NCBI GenBank assembly: GCA_022495995.1
Contig: JAFEMH010002577.1
Span: forward strand, 248,001 to 312,000
Direction of reading: 5' to 3'
DNA from: Adenophora triphylla var. japonica
Lineage: Eukaryota; Streptophyta; Magnoliopsida; Asterales; Campanulaceae
DNA: 64,000 nucleotides
In this document: piece after piece, positions 46,201 through 56,723 of the stretch
Position numbering within the stretch: the stretch's first letter is position 1
How the letters are laid out: the number at the start of each line of letters is the position of its first letter
The notes under the pieces: generated by a model
What the model saw: the letters and a program-made list of their open reading frames with translations, nothing else
Databases searched by the model: none
Told to the model about the DNA's origin: nothing
Made by a program: the position numbers and the translations under genes

Positions 46201-47652
46201 CTTGAATTAAATCATTGGACCATTATCAAACTTAATAAAAGTAGAAGAAGAGAAGAAGTAAAACTAAAAGCATGAATAATGATTGAAGTCATTCAAGAGA
46301 AAATCAGGTCAGTAAGATGATTACCTCCGGATCGGTTGAGTTAATAATGTCAAATATTGGATGTCCGACAGGTATGATATCCGGGAAAAACATCCATGGG
46401 AGTTTTTTGCTTATGGTTAACATTAATTCCAACGGAATTTCCATGATCATCTGTGAAATCAAGTAGAATATTGAATAATAATAATATATTGCAAGTCCCC
46501 GTATACTATGTGCTCAAGAAATTCAGAGTTTTCAAAGGCATAACGGATAATTCTTGGCATTAGAAATACAAAAGAACACCAAAACAAGCAAATAATCCAG
46601 AATCTTAATACATAAGCCTGAATGAATGCAACTCAACCTAGCCTAACTCCCAATCACTTGGGCTGGGCTACATGAATCTGTTTTGTGCAATTCAATTTGC
46701 AAACCTAAGATGAATGTAAACAGAAAAATAATAATATACAAAATAAACAGATCACCCTGGCTCGACGTAGAGGCTCAATGTCTCTGGATGCAAAAACTCC
46801 AAACCCATCCGGGCCTTCCCTAAATTCGACCCCATAGACACGAACACTTCGAACATAGCCAATCTTATAGAAGTCAGGGTCTGCTGCCTCCAACTGTTTG
46901 TGAAAATGTCAAGGTGAAGAAATGAATAAAACTAAAAATAAAATTAAAAAATCTACTCTGTGTCCCCATATGAGTTGTGCATTGTTACTCAAGTTACTAA
47001 ATTCCCCTTTGACAATTACCACATTCCAATCTATACTTATAACAATATAAGTGCTCGTTAGATACGCAACAATGACCATTCCATTACAGGATGTTTTAGT
47101 ATAAATTCCATTCCATGATAGTGCAAATAGCATGGAATAGAATCCTGATTTGCTGGTACTAAAGGTACTTGTGCATCCTTGGTAAATACTAAAATTGCTT
47201 AAAAAAACTTTCTTAAATCCCATCAGAAATGGACACTCAATTAAGGGATGGAGAGACTATATTTGATCAAAGTAATCAAAATTACCTGGTGGGTAAATCA
47301 GCTACTTAACAAAATTCAAAAATAAAACAAGTAATAGAACCTGCGAAGCCGGGGTATCATTAAGCTGGCGAGGAGGCTGTAAGAGGGGGTAGGAAGAAGG
47401 CAAACTCGGAGCAGATGTCTGAACAGAAGCAGCAACTCTAATTGGGTTTTGAATTCTACAATTATTTACTGTTTTGGAACAAGGAAATTGCTTCAACCCT
47501 TTCACCAACTGTTCCACATCAACCCAAATAAGTATTCAAAACCATACTCAGACAAAATGTGTGAAAGGGAATGTGAATAGAAGCAAATTACGAACCTGGG
47601 GATTGGAGATGAAGCAATGAGAGGGTTGCTGAAGAAGAACGGAGGAAGACAT
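31226..47652 (-). CDS. PTAC14: PTAC14-like plastid SET-domain protein, 12 intact exons plus one decayed
   Basis: Exons in transcript order: 47652-47596, 47508-47341, 46893-46756, 46450-46325, 46107-45979, 45490-45401, 45287-45137, 39977-39868, 39133-39062, 35507-35402, (decayed 35298-35102), 31433-31391, 31304-31226. All intact exons have GT-AG borders and matching phases. Without the decayed exon the product is 422 residues; the family is about 480. The N-terminus MSSSVLLQQPSHCF looks like a plastid transit peptide, which is why I start here and not at the in-frame upstream ATG (47736). SET motifs: GPDGFGVFASRDIEP (exon 3), NHSSQPNCF (exon 8), MTINYM (exon 9); the C-terminus is IQALDIYQERILF. 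Known role: PTAC14/PAP7 belongs to the plastid-encoded RNA polymerase complex and is needed for chloroplast transcription. Introns of 3-5 kb hold MULE, hAT and MITE insertions. Confidence 0.88.
31849..32100. mobile_element. Stowaway MITE in PTAC14 intron
   Basis: CTCCCTCCGTCACACAATGA at the left pairs with TCATTTTGGGACGGAGGGAG at the right. The inner TTTTTTTGTTCTCACTAC pairs with GTAGTGAGAACAAAAAAA. Left flank TA, right flank mutated to AA. Confidence 0.85.
32101..33081. other. PTAC14 intron 11, mixed MITE ends and SINE tail
   Basis: Contains single MITE-like ends (CTCCCCTCGTCCC near 32519, CTCTCTCCATTCC near 32602, GGGATGGAGGGAA near 33073), a C-run at 32799-32808, and an Au-SINE-like tail (CTCCAAATCATTTTGCGAC...TTGTTGTTG, 32888-32936). 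No complete element is delimited. Confidence 0.45.
33092..34725. mobile_element. MULE-like element 1634 bp with 10-bp TSD
   Basis: Target duplication GGAACTAGTT at 33082-33091 and 34726-34735. Terminal inverted repeats are over 130 bp and include CGTCCTTAAAGTACTTTAAG, AGAATCCCTAACCTATCATT and CTCCATTTGACGGTCGTTAA. The interior has no transposase but holds a GC-richer leader-like segment with (GA)n runs and a coding-like stretch on both strands (33685-34458), in the manner of Pack-MULEs. It lies in a PTAC14 intron. Confidence 0.85.
35102..35298 (-). pseudogene. PTAC14: Decayed exon 11 of PTAC14
   Basis: Borders are kept (acceptor TACAG or GTCAG, donor TCTAG-GTATTT), and pieces of the family sequence are clear in three frames: DSFVDGAVIA, ARTPPTRS, GAIPPIPST, LQEECHQMLAEFPTTS, QDRQIL. 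Joining them needs about four single-base indels. One Glu codon has become TAA (about 35189-35191), and the entry phase also disagrees, by either acceptor. Exons on both sides are open. The exons before and after are phase 1/phase 1, so skipping this one keeps frame. Confidence 0.8.
35710..36003. mobile_element. Stowaway MITE in PTAC14 intron
   Basis: CTCCCTCCGCCCAGACTAAG at the left pairs with CTTAGTCTGGTACCGAGGGA at the right. TA at the left flank. Confidence 0.8.
36451..37845. mobile_element. MULE-like element 1395 bp
   Basis: Ends GGCCAAAATACGTTTACACC and the inverse of GGCCAGAATACGTTTACGCC start inverted repeats of about 150 bp (shared TTAATTAACCATGAATCCCA). Flanks TAAAAAATAT and TAAAATATT are alike but not an exact target copy. 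Inside is a CCACCA-rich coding-like stretch (36640-36996) followed by purine-rich DNA (37000-37200), probably a captured 5' gene end. Confidence 0.75.
37870..37962. mobile_element. Short Stowaway MITE (93 bp)
   Basis: CTCCATCCCAAAATGA pairs with TCATTTTGGTACGGAGGGAG-type right end. The two halves also pair at GAATTTGCTCTTG / CAAGAGCAAATTT, so nearly the whole element is a hairpin. TA at both flanks. Confidence 0.85.
40119..42291. mobile_element. hAT-like element, split by a nested MULE
   Basis: Inverted ends GGTTCTAAAAATCGCTAGGCG and the inverse of GTTCTAAAAATTGACCTAGG. CACCCTAATGT occurs at both borders (40108-40118 and 42292-42302), containing an 8-bp-or-longer target duplication. GCCTAGGCGG and CGCCTAGGCG motifs fill both ends. 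Without the MULE (40432-41747) it would be about 850 bp. It lies in PTAC14 intron 7. Confidence 0.75.
40432..41747. mobile_element. MULE-like element 1316 bp with perfect 9-bp TSD
   Basis: Target duplication TAAAATTAA at 40423-40431 and 41748-41756. Ends GGGGAAATGACAAATTAGG and its inverse begin inverted repeats of about 140 bp with similar hairpin-like inner motifs (CATGTGCTTTGCACATG left; relative CACACATGCTTTGCACACG right). Interior without transposase, holding a pyrimidine-rich leader-like part (40745-41060) and a Gly/Trp-rich open stretch (41301-41516). Nested in the hAT-like element. Confidence 0.88.
42604..42920 (-). pseudogene. RTE-type LINE 3' end in PTAC14 intron 7
   Basis: On the minus strand the C-terminal part of an RTE-clade protein can be read: RWFGHV-like (broken), then RPIDAPIWRVELMDFSPS and RARGRPKKTWIEVIHKHMED, then a 3' end with GGCTTTGTTGTTGTT. 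It is strongly 5' truncated and in the same orientation as PTAC14. A shorter copy of the tail is in SUF4 intron 1. Confidence 0.75.
42921..45136 (-). other. Rest of PTAC14 intron 7
   Basis: A C-run (42979-42989) and possible tRNA-derived SINE remnant (44640-44860) are the only notable items. No gene is supported. Confidence 0.4.
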
Positions 47653-47946
47653 GGGCGGCAAAAATTGTGTGTGAAATTGAAGTTCTACAAGAATTTGGCG
47701 TGCAGGTTCAACATCGTCTTCTTCCTTGCTTCTCAACTGTTTGAATGTTATAAATGCTTGAACTAACTGTAACAGATAAAATTAGGGGAAGAACAAAACC
47801 TTATCTACAATTTCTTTCTTTCTTTCTTTCTTTTATTTATTTTTTATTTTTTTTATTTTTAAACCAAAGCCTACACTTAAAATGAGTCCTAAGAATTGAC
47901 CGATTTGGCCATAGCAAAGCAATGCAATATAATTTATTTTTGTATA
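47653..47946 (-). promoter_or_regulatory. 5' region of PTAC14
   Basis: Upstream of the start on the minus strand. It contains an in-frame upstream ATG (47736), a TTATAAATG-like stretch near 47750 and a CTTT repeat (47813-47834). The nearest upstream element is a Stowaway from 48227. Promoter elements are not certain. Confidence 0.35.
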
Positions 47947-48227
47947 CTCCCTCCGACCCAATAAGAGCTGTTCAAAAAATGCCTTGCACGCAAATTATTA
48001 AAATGGATGGAAAGAAAAAATGTTGTGAGTGTAATTTGAAAATAAGAGAGAGAATGAGTGGAGGGAATAGTAAATTATAATGGTGTTGTGAGTATTAAAA
48101 TAATGTAAGAGAGAGAATGAGTGGAGAGAATAGTAAAAATTCCTTTGCCAAAAAAGGAAAGTGGAAGCTATTAACGGGACACCCAAAATGGCAAAATGGA
48201 AAGCTACTATTGGAACGGAGGAGGGAG
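47947..48227. mobile_element. Stowaway MITE upstream of PTAC14
   Basis: CTCCCTCCGACCCAATAAGA at the left and TATTGGAACGGAGGAGGGAG at the right, TA flanks. The interior shares GAGAGAGAATGAGTGGA with the copies at 12493 and 48379. Confidence 0.85.
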
Positions 48228-48378
48228 TATAATGCAATATACAGTACAATAGTTTAATATAACATATTTTCTTAATTAATGTAAACCCATTGTATAATTT
48301 GTATTCCGAATTAGAAAATACATTTCATATTGAACTGCGACTAGTTAATGTGCTTCTTTATTTATGGTTTAAGGTATA

Positions 48379-48665
48379 CTCCCTCCATCCCAGCGAAAGA
48401 GTCGGTAAATTTGTCCGACACGCAAAATAAGAAATGTGATGTAGGAAAGAGAAAAAGTTTAAATGTTGTGAGTATGAAAAATTAAATAGGAGAGAGAATG
48501 AGTGGGAGGTGATGTAAGAAAGATAATGTTGTGAGTGTAAAAGTAAAGTAGGAGAGAGAATGAGTGGAGAGAATAGTGATTTAAGGTTTCCTTTTTGGGA
48601 AAGTGGCTTTTTAAATGGGACGCTCAAAAAGAAAATAAATGGCTCTTTCGCTGGGACGGAGGGAG
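48379..48665. mobile_element. Stowaway MITE copy 2 (287 bp)
   Basis: Ends CTCCCTCCATCCCAGCGAAA and TTTCGCTGGGACGGAGGGAG, TA flanks (48377-48378, 48666-48667). The interior is nearly identical to 12493-12779, but the tip next to the conserved 13 bases differs between the two copies and matches within each. Confidence 0.9.
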
Positions 48666-49011
48666 TAATATATTATACTTCATTTGTCTCAGTTGAAAAT
48701 GCACAAAATGAATCTTACCCGAGAATTAAGGAGAATGTAAAGTGGATTAAGAGCCCGTGTTTGGGAGTGATTTTTAGGGCCCAAACGCGTGTTCAACAAG
48801 GATATCACGGCAACTCAACGCAATCCAAGGTTTGGCCGACGAAATAGCGTATGCGGTTGGAGGCCTCAAGACGCGAAAATGTGCATTCCTTAGAATCAGT
48901 TCTGCGCCTGCTTTTCTAAGTAATCAGTTTCAAAAAATCAGCTTCAACAGCCAAATCCTGGATTTGCCCTTATCATTCTCGTTATGCTCTGTTATATAAA
49001 GGATATTTCAG

Positions 49012-50268
49012 GAATTTTTTCTCAAATAATACTTTTTTAAAATTTTATTTATCAAAATGACTTATTGTTCAAACTTTTTCCCAAAATGTCTCATTTTTTG
49101 AAAACTCGCTACACCGTGTAGCGAGTTTATAATTTTTCAATTAAAATCGCTACACGGTGTAGCGATTTTAAATTTACTAAATTTTATTTAATATTTATGC
49201 TTAAAAAAAAAAAAAAACCAAATTTGAAATCGCTACAGCGTCTAGCGATTTCAAATTGACACATTTCTTCCTCAACCAAACAAACAACAAAGTCCATCAC
49301 GCACACTCAATACTAATAATAATACTAATAATAATAAGTACTTCCTTCGACTCTAAATTACAAAATAATAATATAAAAATTATATATTAATAATAAAGAA
49401 AACTAAATAGAAATATTATTTTTTCCATCTCAAATAAATATTTTAAAAAATGTACTTCTATAAAAAAATATTTTTCATTTCAAAAATAAATATTTCTTTC
49501 GACTCAAAATTAATAATCAAAAAATAATACTACATTTTTTATCTAAAAAAATGAGCATTACTTCCTTCGTCTCAATGAATATTTTAAAAATTAATACTAC
49601 TTCATTCGCCTCTAAAATTAATGTTTGTAATGTTAGTGCTTCGTCTCAAAATATGATATTAATTTTTGAGGCAAATGAGAGTATTATTTTATAAAATATT
49701 CATTGAGACGAAGGAAGTAATGCTCATTTATTTGGACAAAAAATGTAGTATTATTTTTTGATTATTCATTTTGAGTCGAAAGAAATATTTATTTTTGAAA
49801 TGAAAAATATTTTTTTATAGAAGTACATTTTTTAAAATATTTATTTGAGATGAAAAAAAATAATATTTCTATTTAGTTTTCTTTATTATTAATATATAAT
49901 TTTTATATTATTATTTTGTAATTTAGAGTCGGAGGAAGTACTTATTATTATTAGTATTATTATTATTATTGAGTGTGCGTGGTGGACTTTGTTGTTTGTT
50001 TGGTTCAGGAAGAAATGTGCCAATTTGAAATCGCTACACCCTGTAGCGATTTCAAATTTGGTTTTTTTTTTTTTTTAAAGCATAAATATTAAATAAAATT
50101 TAATAAATTTAAAATCGCTACACCGTGTAGCGATTTTAATTGAAAAATTATAAACTCGCTACACGGTGTAGCGAGTTTTTAAAAAATGGGACATTTTGGG
50201 AAAAAGTTTGAACAGTAAGTCATTTTGGTAAATAAAATTTTAAAAAAGTATTATTTGAGAAAAAATTC
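49012..50268. mobile_element. Giant palindromic foldback element with 10-bp TSD
   Basis: Two arms of about 610 bp are near-perfect inverse copies around a loop at about 49621-49653. Target duplication GATATTTCAG at 49002-49011 and 50269-50278. Ends GAATTTTTTCTCAAATAATAC. Each arm carries smaller palindromes: ACTCGCTACAC-C-GTGTAGCGAGT (about 49104), AATCGCTACACGGTGTAGCG (about 49145) and AAATCGCTACAGCGTCTAGC (about 49225). No coding capacity. Duplication length fits a MULE-related origin, but this is inference. Confidence 0.9.
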
Positions 50269-50278
50269 GATATTTCAG

Positions 50279-52029
50279 TGTGTCAAACTTGAATCACATA
50301 CTTGAATCACATAAGTTTCTTCTGAGAATACAAGGCTGGGTAAGCAAGTAAGTTTATTTATCATTTTCGTATACAAACTTCATATAAATAGATTTTTTTT
50401 AGATGTATGTAGCTGAATTTTTGTTCAAGAACAATATATGTATGCATTGCATTGAAAAATCGAGTCTTCAATTCATGTTTGTTTTGCTTTTGGATAATGC
50501 ACTCTATGTGTTTGTGTTTTTGCCTAAACCAATTCTAAAAGTGTGTTTTTTACCATATATTATGTTTCTGTAATGGTTCAGTATAATCTCTGTTATTGGG
50601 CTTGAAGTAAACTTTTGTGGTTGAAATTTTATAATGGATTACCCATATATTATGCGTCTGTAATGGTTTATGCGTCTGTAATGGTTCAGCTTTTTTTTTT
50701 TTTTTTTTTTTTTTTTTGGTTGGTACAATAGGAAAGGAAAGAAATAGAAAAGCATAACTTAACTAAGGACTATCATTTTACAGAATACTTTTTTATAGTT
50801 CTATAATTTGATGCAAAAAAGTATGTGCAATGACATAGGTTGATGCAAAAGCTTCTAATGATACAAAAGCTTCTAATGATGTAGCTTTAGGTACAATCCA
50901 AATTTGATCTCGCAAGCTTATACCCTACCTAATAGTTCATGATTTTACATAATACTCCCTCCGTCCCTAAAAGATTGTCCTATCGTACATTTTGCAATTA
51001 TTAAGGAAGAGCTTCACCTTCTAAAGGCACATACCATATGACAATAAACTCGAGCTTTTAAACACTAGAATCTTGATTAAAATCATTTCGTCAAACATGA
51101 ATGATGAAAAAGATGCACTTGTAAATTTTATTCCTTTTAGTATTCATCATTTTGATGCTAACTTGGGTTTGGTTATGAACAATTAGCTTTTTGTCATACT
51201 ACGATAAATTGTTTTGATAAAGTTGTGAAATTTAAGATTCATGGCCATCCTGAATTCGATTTTGTGGTGGTAAGAAGAGCAAACTTCAAAATTTTGAGAT
51301 TTAATTGAGATTTTTTAGTACAAGGGTGGAAAAAAATTTGGTGGGTGGGAGAAAACAGGGGTGTAATGTTTGGGGTTGTTCGATGGTGGTTGGGAAAAAT
51401 AAATGGGGGTATGTATGGGCATCTCAATGCAAATGCAAGGTCATTCGTCATAGGTATTAAAATAAAAATTTGATACATATGGACCACTATTCACACAGGG
51501 TATCAAATTGTATCTATAATGATAGATATCAAAATCAAATTTTGTTATCTATTTAAAAGATACTAGCATCTACAATAGCCAGTATCAAAATAATAACTCA
51601 AATTTTTATTTTCACATTATTAATTTTATTAATCATTAAAAACATTTTTAATAATTAAATATTTGTAATAATTAAATATGAATAATTTTAAATAATCATT
51701 AATAAAATTAAGTTTAAATAAAAAATAAACAATCTTTTTGAAATGTGAAATGGTATTATTCGGTAGCTAGATTACATTTGATAAGATAATAATTGAATTT
51801 AAATTAAAAAATAAAATAAAAAATCCAATATCTTATCGTTGACACGTGACATGTTTTTATTTGTTAGCAAGATTACTATTAAGATAAAATAACTTACCAG
51901 AAATCTTTTCAAAAAATTTTATTATCCTTTAAATATGATATATCATATCATTAGTGTCAACTATCATTTCAACATTAAAAATCGTTTTCTATCATTTTAT
52001 CTTCTCATGAACTTCCTACGAATTTTTTT
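50279..52029. other. AT-rich intergenic DNA
   Basis: One unpaired Stowaway end (CTCCCTCCGTCCCTAAAAGA, near 50955) and short open stretches without recognisable homology. No gene supported. Confidence 0.45.
50691..50717. repeat. Poly-T run of about 27 bases
   Basis: Uninterrupted T run ending in GGTTGGTACAATAGG, possibly the tail of a minus-strand retroposon; no flanking duplication was identified. Confidence 0.85.
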
Positions 52030-52370
52030 GGTGAAGCATGATCAAGATGATGACAATAGGCGTCGTCGTTCGAGCAAAGCTATTGCTCTAATCACTGCTA
52101 CTCATGTAATTCAAGAATAGGAAGAAATGTCCCCATGGAATGGTTCGGTGGGTGACCATAATTATATACGTAGTCATATAGAGAGAGTGCAAATGCACTT
52201 TTACATGAACAATACTTTGCTAATCCATGTATGTACATGTCTGATACATTTCAACGTCGTTTCAGAATGCATAAACATGTATTTGAAAAGATCATGTGTG
52301 ACGTTTTCAACCACAATGACTATTTCATTCAGAAAGATGATGCTGTGGGCTGACCCGGATTTTCCACAAT
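52030..52370 (+). pseudogene. PIF/Harbinger transposase relic, N-terminal part
   Basis: After one frame change near 52205 the plus strand reads YFANPCMYMSDTFQRRFRM, then HKHVFEKIMCDVFNHNDYF, the start of the HARBI1/PIF nuclease family. Upstream GSVGDHNYIRSHIERVQMH fits the same protein. A TGA follows at 52350-52352. The relic is cut at 52370 by the CACTA element and resumes at 57684 in the same frame. Confidence 0.75.
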
Positions 52371-53150
52371 CACTACAAGAAAACTGGTCTTTCGCGATTG
52401 CTTTTGGCGATGGCAAAAAAAGCAGTCATGTTTGAGTATATAAGGAGACGGCCTTTGTGACTGCATTTAGTGCAGTCACAGTAGGCTAGCGTGATGGCTA
52501 AGCATTCACGGATGCCATCACATTATATATTTTTTCCTCTAGCGCCAACAACGTAGTCCGGGCGGGAATGCAAAATTCTAATTTTTATCAAAGGCGATGG
52601 CTTTAGCAATCGCGTTTTATAAAAATATTAAATTAAATAATTTTAAAATTGGATTTTTAATTTTTTTAAGGCGACTGCTTTTGCAATCGCGTTTAAATTA
52701 AAAAATTCAATTACACAATTAAAAAACTTTTTTTTTTTTAACTTATTCACGAATCCACAACTGATTTGATTTTTAGAAAACCCTTTGTTTTCTTTTCTCT
52801 CTCACTCTCGTTACCTCTACCTCTACCTCTTCCCTCTCAGGCAGGCAACGGCGATTCCTCTGGGGCAATTCCTCTAGGGCGATTCTTCCTCCGGCTCCGG
52901 CGTTCTTCCTCCGGGCATCAGGTGACTCTCTCTCTCTCTCTCTCTCTCTCTCAGGGGCGGATCCAGGGCAGAGGTGGGTAGGGCTTTTTCTTATAATTCA
53001 AATCCCAACAATTCTACCGAGGTACAATCTCTTTATTTTATGTTTTCCATTGTTTATTTTGATTTCTGGTTATTGCAGTTGAATGAACTGAGACGTAATA
53101 ATTGAGAATTCGTTTGTTTGATTGGTTTATATTTTATGTATTTTGTGTAG

Positions 53151-53237
53151 ATTATGTCGCCTCCTACTGATTCTGTATCAAGCCTTTGTTTTAGTCCCAA
53201 GGCCAATTTCCTCGTTGCTACTTCTTGGGATAACCAG
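53151..53237 (+). pseudogene. Captured RAE1 (mRNA export WD40) exon
   Basis: An exon with AG and GT borders encodes IMSPPTDSVSSLCFSP and ends NFLVATSWDNQ, the first WD repeat of the RAE1/Gle2 family. The intron borders are retained, so the capture was of genomic DNA. Preceding pyrimidine-rich DNA (52790-52960) may be its 5' region. Confidence 0.75.
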
Positions 53238-53817
53238 GTTTGTTCTTCAACCACTCAGTTGCAATTTATTTTTCCGTTTTGAATGTTGTTTGTTTAATTT
53301 AATCCCCAAATACCTAATTGCAGCAATCATGTTTGGCTTACTACCTTATTTCTTAATTTATGCTGCTTTTATTTCATGCTTTTTGTATTTATTGTTGGCG
53401 TACAGATATTCCTGAAAATTTTCAGTTAGTGGTACGGTCAATAATCTACCTTTTCAAGTTGTATGAGTATCTTGTTTTGAGTTTTTCGCAGCCTAATGGG
53501 GGTTGTGTGATACTGCGATCAGGCCACATCCAGCTTTGATTGGTCATTCGTTGTACTTATACTTATAGCTCATTAAAATTGAAAGTTTTAGTTATTAGTA
53601 TGGGCATATCTAGTTTCCAATGTCAAATTATTGTTGATAATATGAAAAAACACTTATTTTGAGCTTTCTGCAACTTATAGCAAGGTTTTCATGTGTTTAT
53701 GGGGACCTAAGTTATTTCATCTCTTTCCCTCACATTCACATGCACTGGGAGCTACTTATTACGGTTCCACAATTTTTTTGTTAATATGCTTTTATTATAC
53801 ACTGTTGATGAAATTAG

Positions 53818-54394
53818 GTATATTGATAGCAGTGGAGTGAGTGGAACGATTCCTCAAGAACTGTCAAATCTGAAATCCCTCATCACTCTGTAAATATCTC
53901 TTCTTCTCGAAATAGACACCTTCAGATCACTAATTTAACGAACATGTTGATTCTTATCGTGATAATCTGAGTATACGGAGTTTCTGCAGGTGGGCATCTG
54001 ATAATCTGTTTACTGGGAAACTGCCCGAGTTCTTTGGAACTTTTACAACCCTTGAAACCCTGTAGGCAACCCGAGACGCAATTTTTTTGTTTGTTTTGAC
54101 TTATAACTGTTTTAGTATTGTCCTAACAGCCTTTTGGAGTAACAGGAGGCTCGAAGGAACAACTCTTGAAGGTCCGATTCCTAAAAGTTATGGTGCTCTA
54201 ACAAAACTCAATGATCTGTAAGATGCCTCACACTTCCTATAATACTTCCATTACTTCAACATCGAGCAATTTCAGTAAAGTAGATTCATTCTTTTCGTGT
54301 TGTTTAGGAGAATTGGTGATCTCAGTAAAGAAGATTCGTCTCTTGGTTTCTTGGTTAACTTGACAAGTCTAATATGTTCGAATTGCAAAACAAG
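53818..54394 (+). pseudogene. Captured LRR receptor-kinase exons
   Basis: Four exons with GT-AG borders: 53818-53889, 53990-54061, 54146-54217 (72 nt each, one repeat per exon) and 54308-54394. They read DSSGVSGTIPQELSNLKSL, ASDNLFTGKLPEFFGTFTT, LEGTTLEGPIPKSYGALTK and GDLSKEDSSLGFLVNLTS. The 72-nt exon pattern and sequence fit LRR-VIII receptor-like kinases. No kinase domain is present. Confidence 0.8.
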
Positions 54395-54511
54395 GTCAGT
54401 TTTCTCCCTACAGAGATACTCTGGGCAGTCATCAAGTGTTGTGCAATTATTTTTCCATATGTCTCTGTGTTTTTCCTTGCTCTCTTAAACCACATAGCTC
54501 CTTTCCTTTAG

Positions 54512-54652
54512 GTACTGGGACTTGAGACAACAAACTCCAGTGCATACTCAACAACTTGCTGAGTGCTGTTATACACTTTCAGTGAGACATCCTCTGATGG
54601 TTGTTGGCACAGCAGATAAAATCTTATAGTGTTCAACTTGCAGAACCCTCAG
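54512..54652 (+). pseudogene. Second captured RAE1 exon, frameshifted
   Basis: Reads YWDLRQQTPVHTQQLAECC and HPLMVVGTADKIL, a later RAE1 repeat, then a one-base shift gives a TAG. The LRR fragment lies between the two RAE1 pieces, so the captures are either interleaved or sequential. Confidence 0.75.
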
Positions 54653-55746
54653 GTACTGTTGTACTGACTCTTTAACTACAATGTATGGCCAAATCTGGCG
54701 TATCTAGTCACTGAATAAAAGTTAACTGCATGCACTGAACTCCATTCCTTCTATTGAACAAAGAATACATGAAATGGAGTCTGTGGGATGAACAATTGCA
54801 GGAAGGATATTTTTGTTGAGGAATTATTTCCCGCAGAAAGGGAGTAAGCTTTTCTTTCATAATACCCATAATACTTCCTTATGCAATATGTTAATTATTC
54901 TAGCTAATGAATTCCGTTACTTTGGCAGGTAAGCCACATCGAAAAAGGAACCAATCCATCATCCCTGAATGAAATTTATTTCACCGGAAACTACCTTGCC
55001 ACAGGTTAGACTCACTTTCTTTCTCTCTTTTTTTTTTTTTTTTTTTTTTGGTAAATTTACATTATTTTTAAAACCATTTTTCGGATGATTTCTTGCAGGA
55101 TCTTTTTCTCGTTCTGCTGTTAACTTCATGGCTGGTTGTAATACAGCAGTATCTAATATTGTGATGTCTATGGTTGTTTTACTAACTATATACGTAATTA
55201 CCCCATTATTTAAGTATACGCCAAATGCCATACTCGCTTCCATCATCATATCAGTCGTGGTGGGGCTCATCGACTTTGATGCAGCCATTCTCATCTGGAA
55301 AATCGATAAACTTGATTTTATAGCTTGTATGGGAGCCTTTTTTGGTGTGGTTTTTGTTTCTGTTGAAATTGGCCTCTTAATAGCGGTAAGAATTGCAGCT
55401 CAGTTTTATTTATATGTGTGTTTATATGTATCATTTTTTGTTATTTTTTTAATGAATATTTGATCTGATAAAACCAGGTCTCGCGAAATTCTCTTACAAG
55501 TAACAAGGCCTCGGACTGCAGTACTTGGGAAGATCTCAAGGACCAGTGTATACAGAAACACACTGCAATACCCTGATGCAACTAAGGTTCCCGGAGTTCT
55601 GATTGTCAGAGTTGACTCTGCTATCTATTTCTCCAATTCCAACTATATCAAGGAGAGGTATAATAATTCGCTCTTTTTTATTCTTCACAGTCATTGGAAA
55701 TACACTCCGTAGAGTATTTCAAATATAGTGTACGGAGTAGTATATA

Positions 55747-55977
55747 CTCCCTCCATCCCATTACAAAAATCACAAAATGGGTTTTGTACAAAAATTAAGT
55801 GTATAGTGGAGCAAGTGTAGTATGAAAAGTGGGGTAGGGACTAATAAGTTGATAGATGATTATGACAAGTGGGCCCCATGAATAAAAAAGTATTAAAAAA
55901 ATTTCTTTTTGGGCTTCCCTTTTGTAATAGTACATCAAAATGGGGCTTTAGTGCCTTTTGTAATAGGTCGGAGGGAG
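55747..55977. mobile_element. Stowaway MITE inside the CACTA element
   Basis: CTCCCTCCATCCCATTACAA at the left and TTGTAATAGGTCGGAGGGAG at the right, TA flanks. It lies in an intron of the captured transporter. Confidence 0.85.
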
Positions 55978-56121
55978 TATATCTTACACTTCATTATATT
56001 TCATCGTTTTTGCAGGATTTTGAGATGGCTAACTGAGGAGGAAGAAGCATTGAAAGAACATAATCAACCTAGCATCCAATATTTGATAGTCGAAATGTCA
56101 CGTAAGCCGCATTTTCAACTA

Positions 56122-56508
56122 CTCCCTCCGTTTCCTCTGTCCTAAAATGAATGTCCAATTTTTATTTTCAAATTTGCGCTTGAACAAGAGCAAAGTTGAA
56201 ATTTTTTGGACATCATTTTGGGAGGAGGAGGGCGCATATCTTGTGCTTCCTCCTTCCCTTTCATATTGGTCACATTTTCTTTTTTTTCTGCCACATTTCT
56301 TTGTGGCCACTTACAAAACCCAATGCACATTAATGGCTCACTTTCCTATTACATCCCTACCTGATAAAGAAAATTACAATCTTTCACCTTCACAATATTA
56401 AGTAAAGCAAGGGTATATATGTAAAATGTTAAGTTAAAGAAATCATCTATTATACTTTGTTAATCCTAGAGCTTTTGTCTAGTGGCCAAAAAAGTGGGAC
56501 GAAGGGAG
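56122..56508. mobile_element. Composite MITE inside the CACTA element
   Basis: CTCCCTCCGTTTCC at the left and GTGGGACGAAGGGAG at the right. The first 110 bases form their own hairpin (TCCTAAAATGAATGTCC / GGACATCATTTTGGGA), related to the 93-bp MITE at 37870, so two elements are joined. Confidence 0.65.
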
Positions 56509-56723
56509 TATTTTCTTTCATTATATATTTTCCATGATTTTTCAGTTAGAAAGATTCAATCTTGATTCAACTGCTTGTTTATTTAACTGATATTTGCAGC
56601 TGTTAATGATATAGACACGAGTGACATTCATGCTTTGGAAGAATTATATAGGAATCTCCAAAAGAGAGATATACAGCTAGTTCTAGCAAATCCTGGGCAA
56701 GCTGTGATTGATAAGCTTCATGC

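Noticed and set aside
47653..47736. Upstream in-frame ATG of PTAC14 giving MRSKEEDDVEPARQ
   Set aside because: An acidic start is unlike a plastid transit peptide, whereas the Met at 47652 begins a typical one. It cannot be fully excluded.
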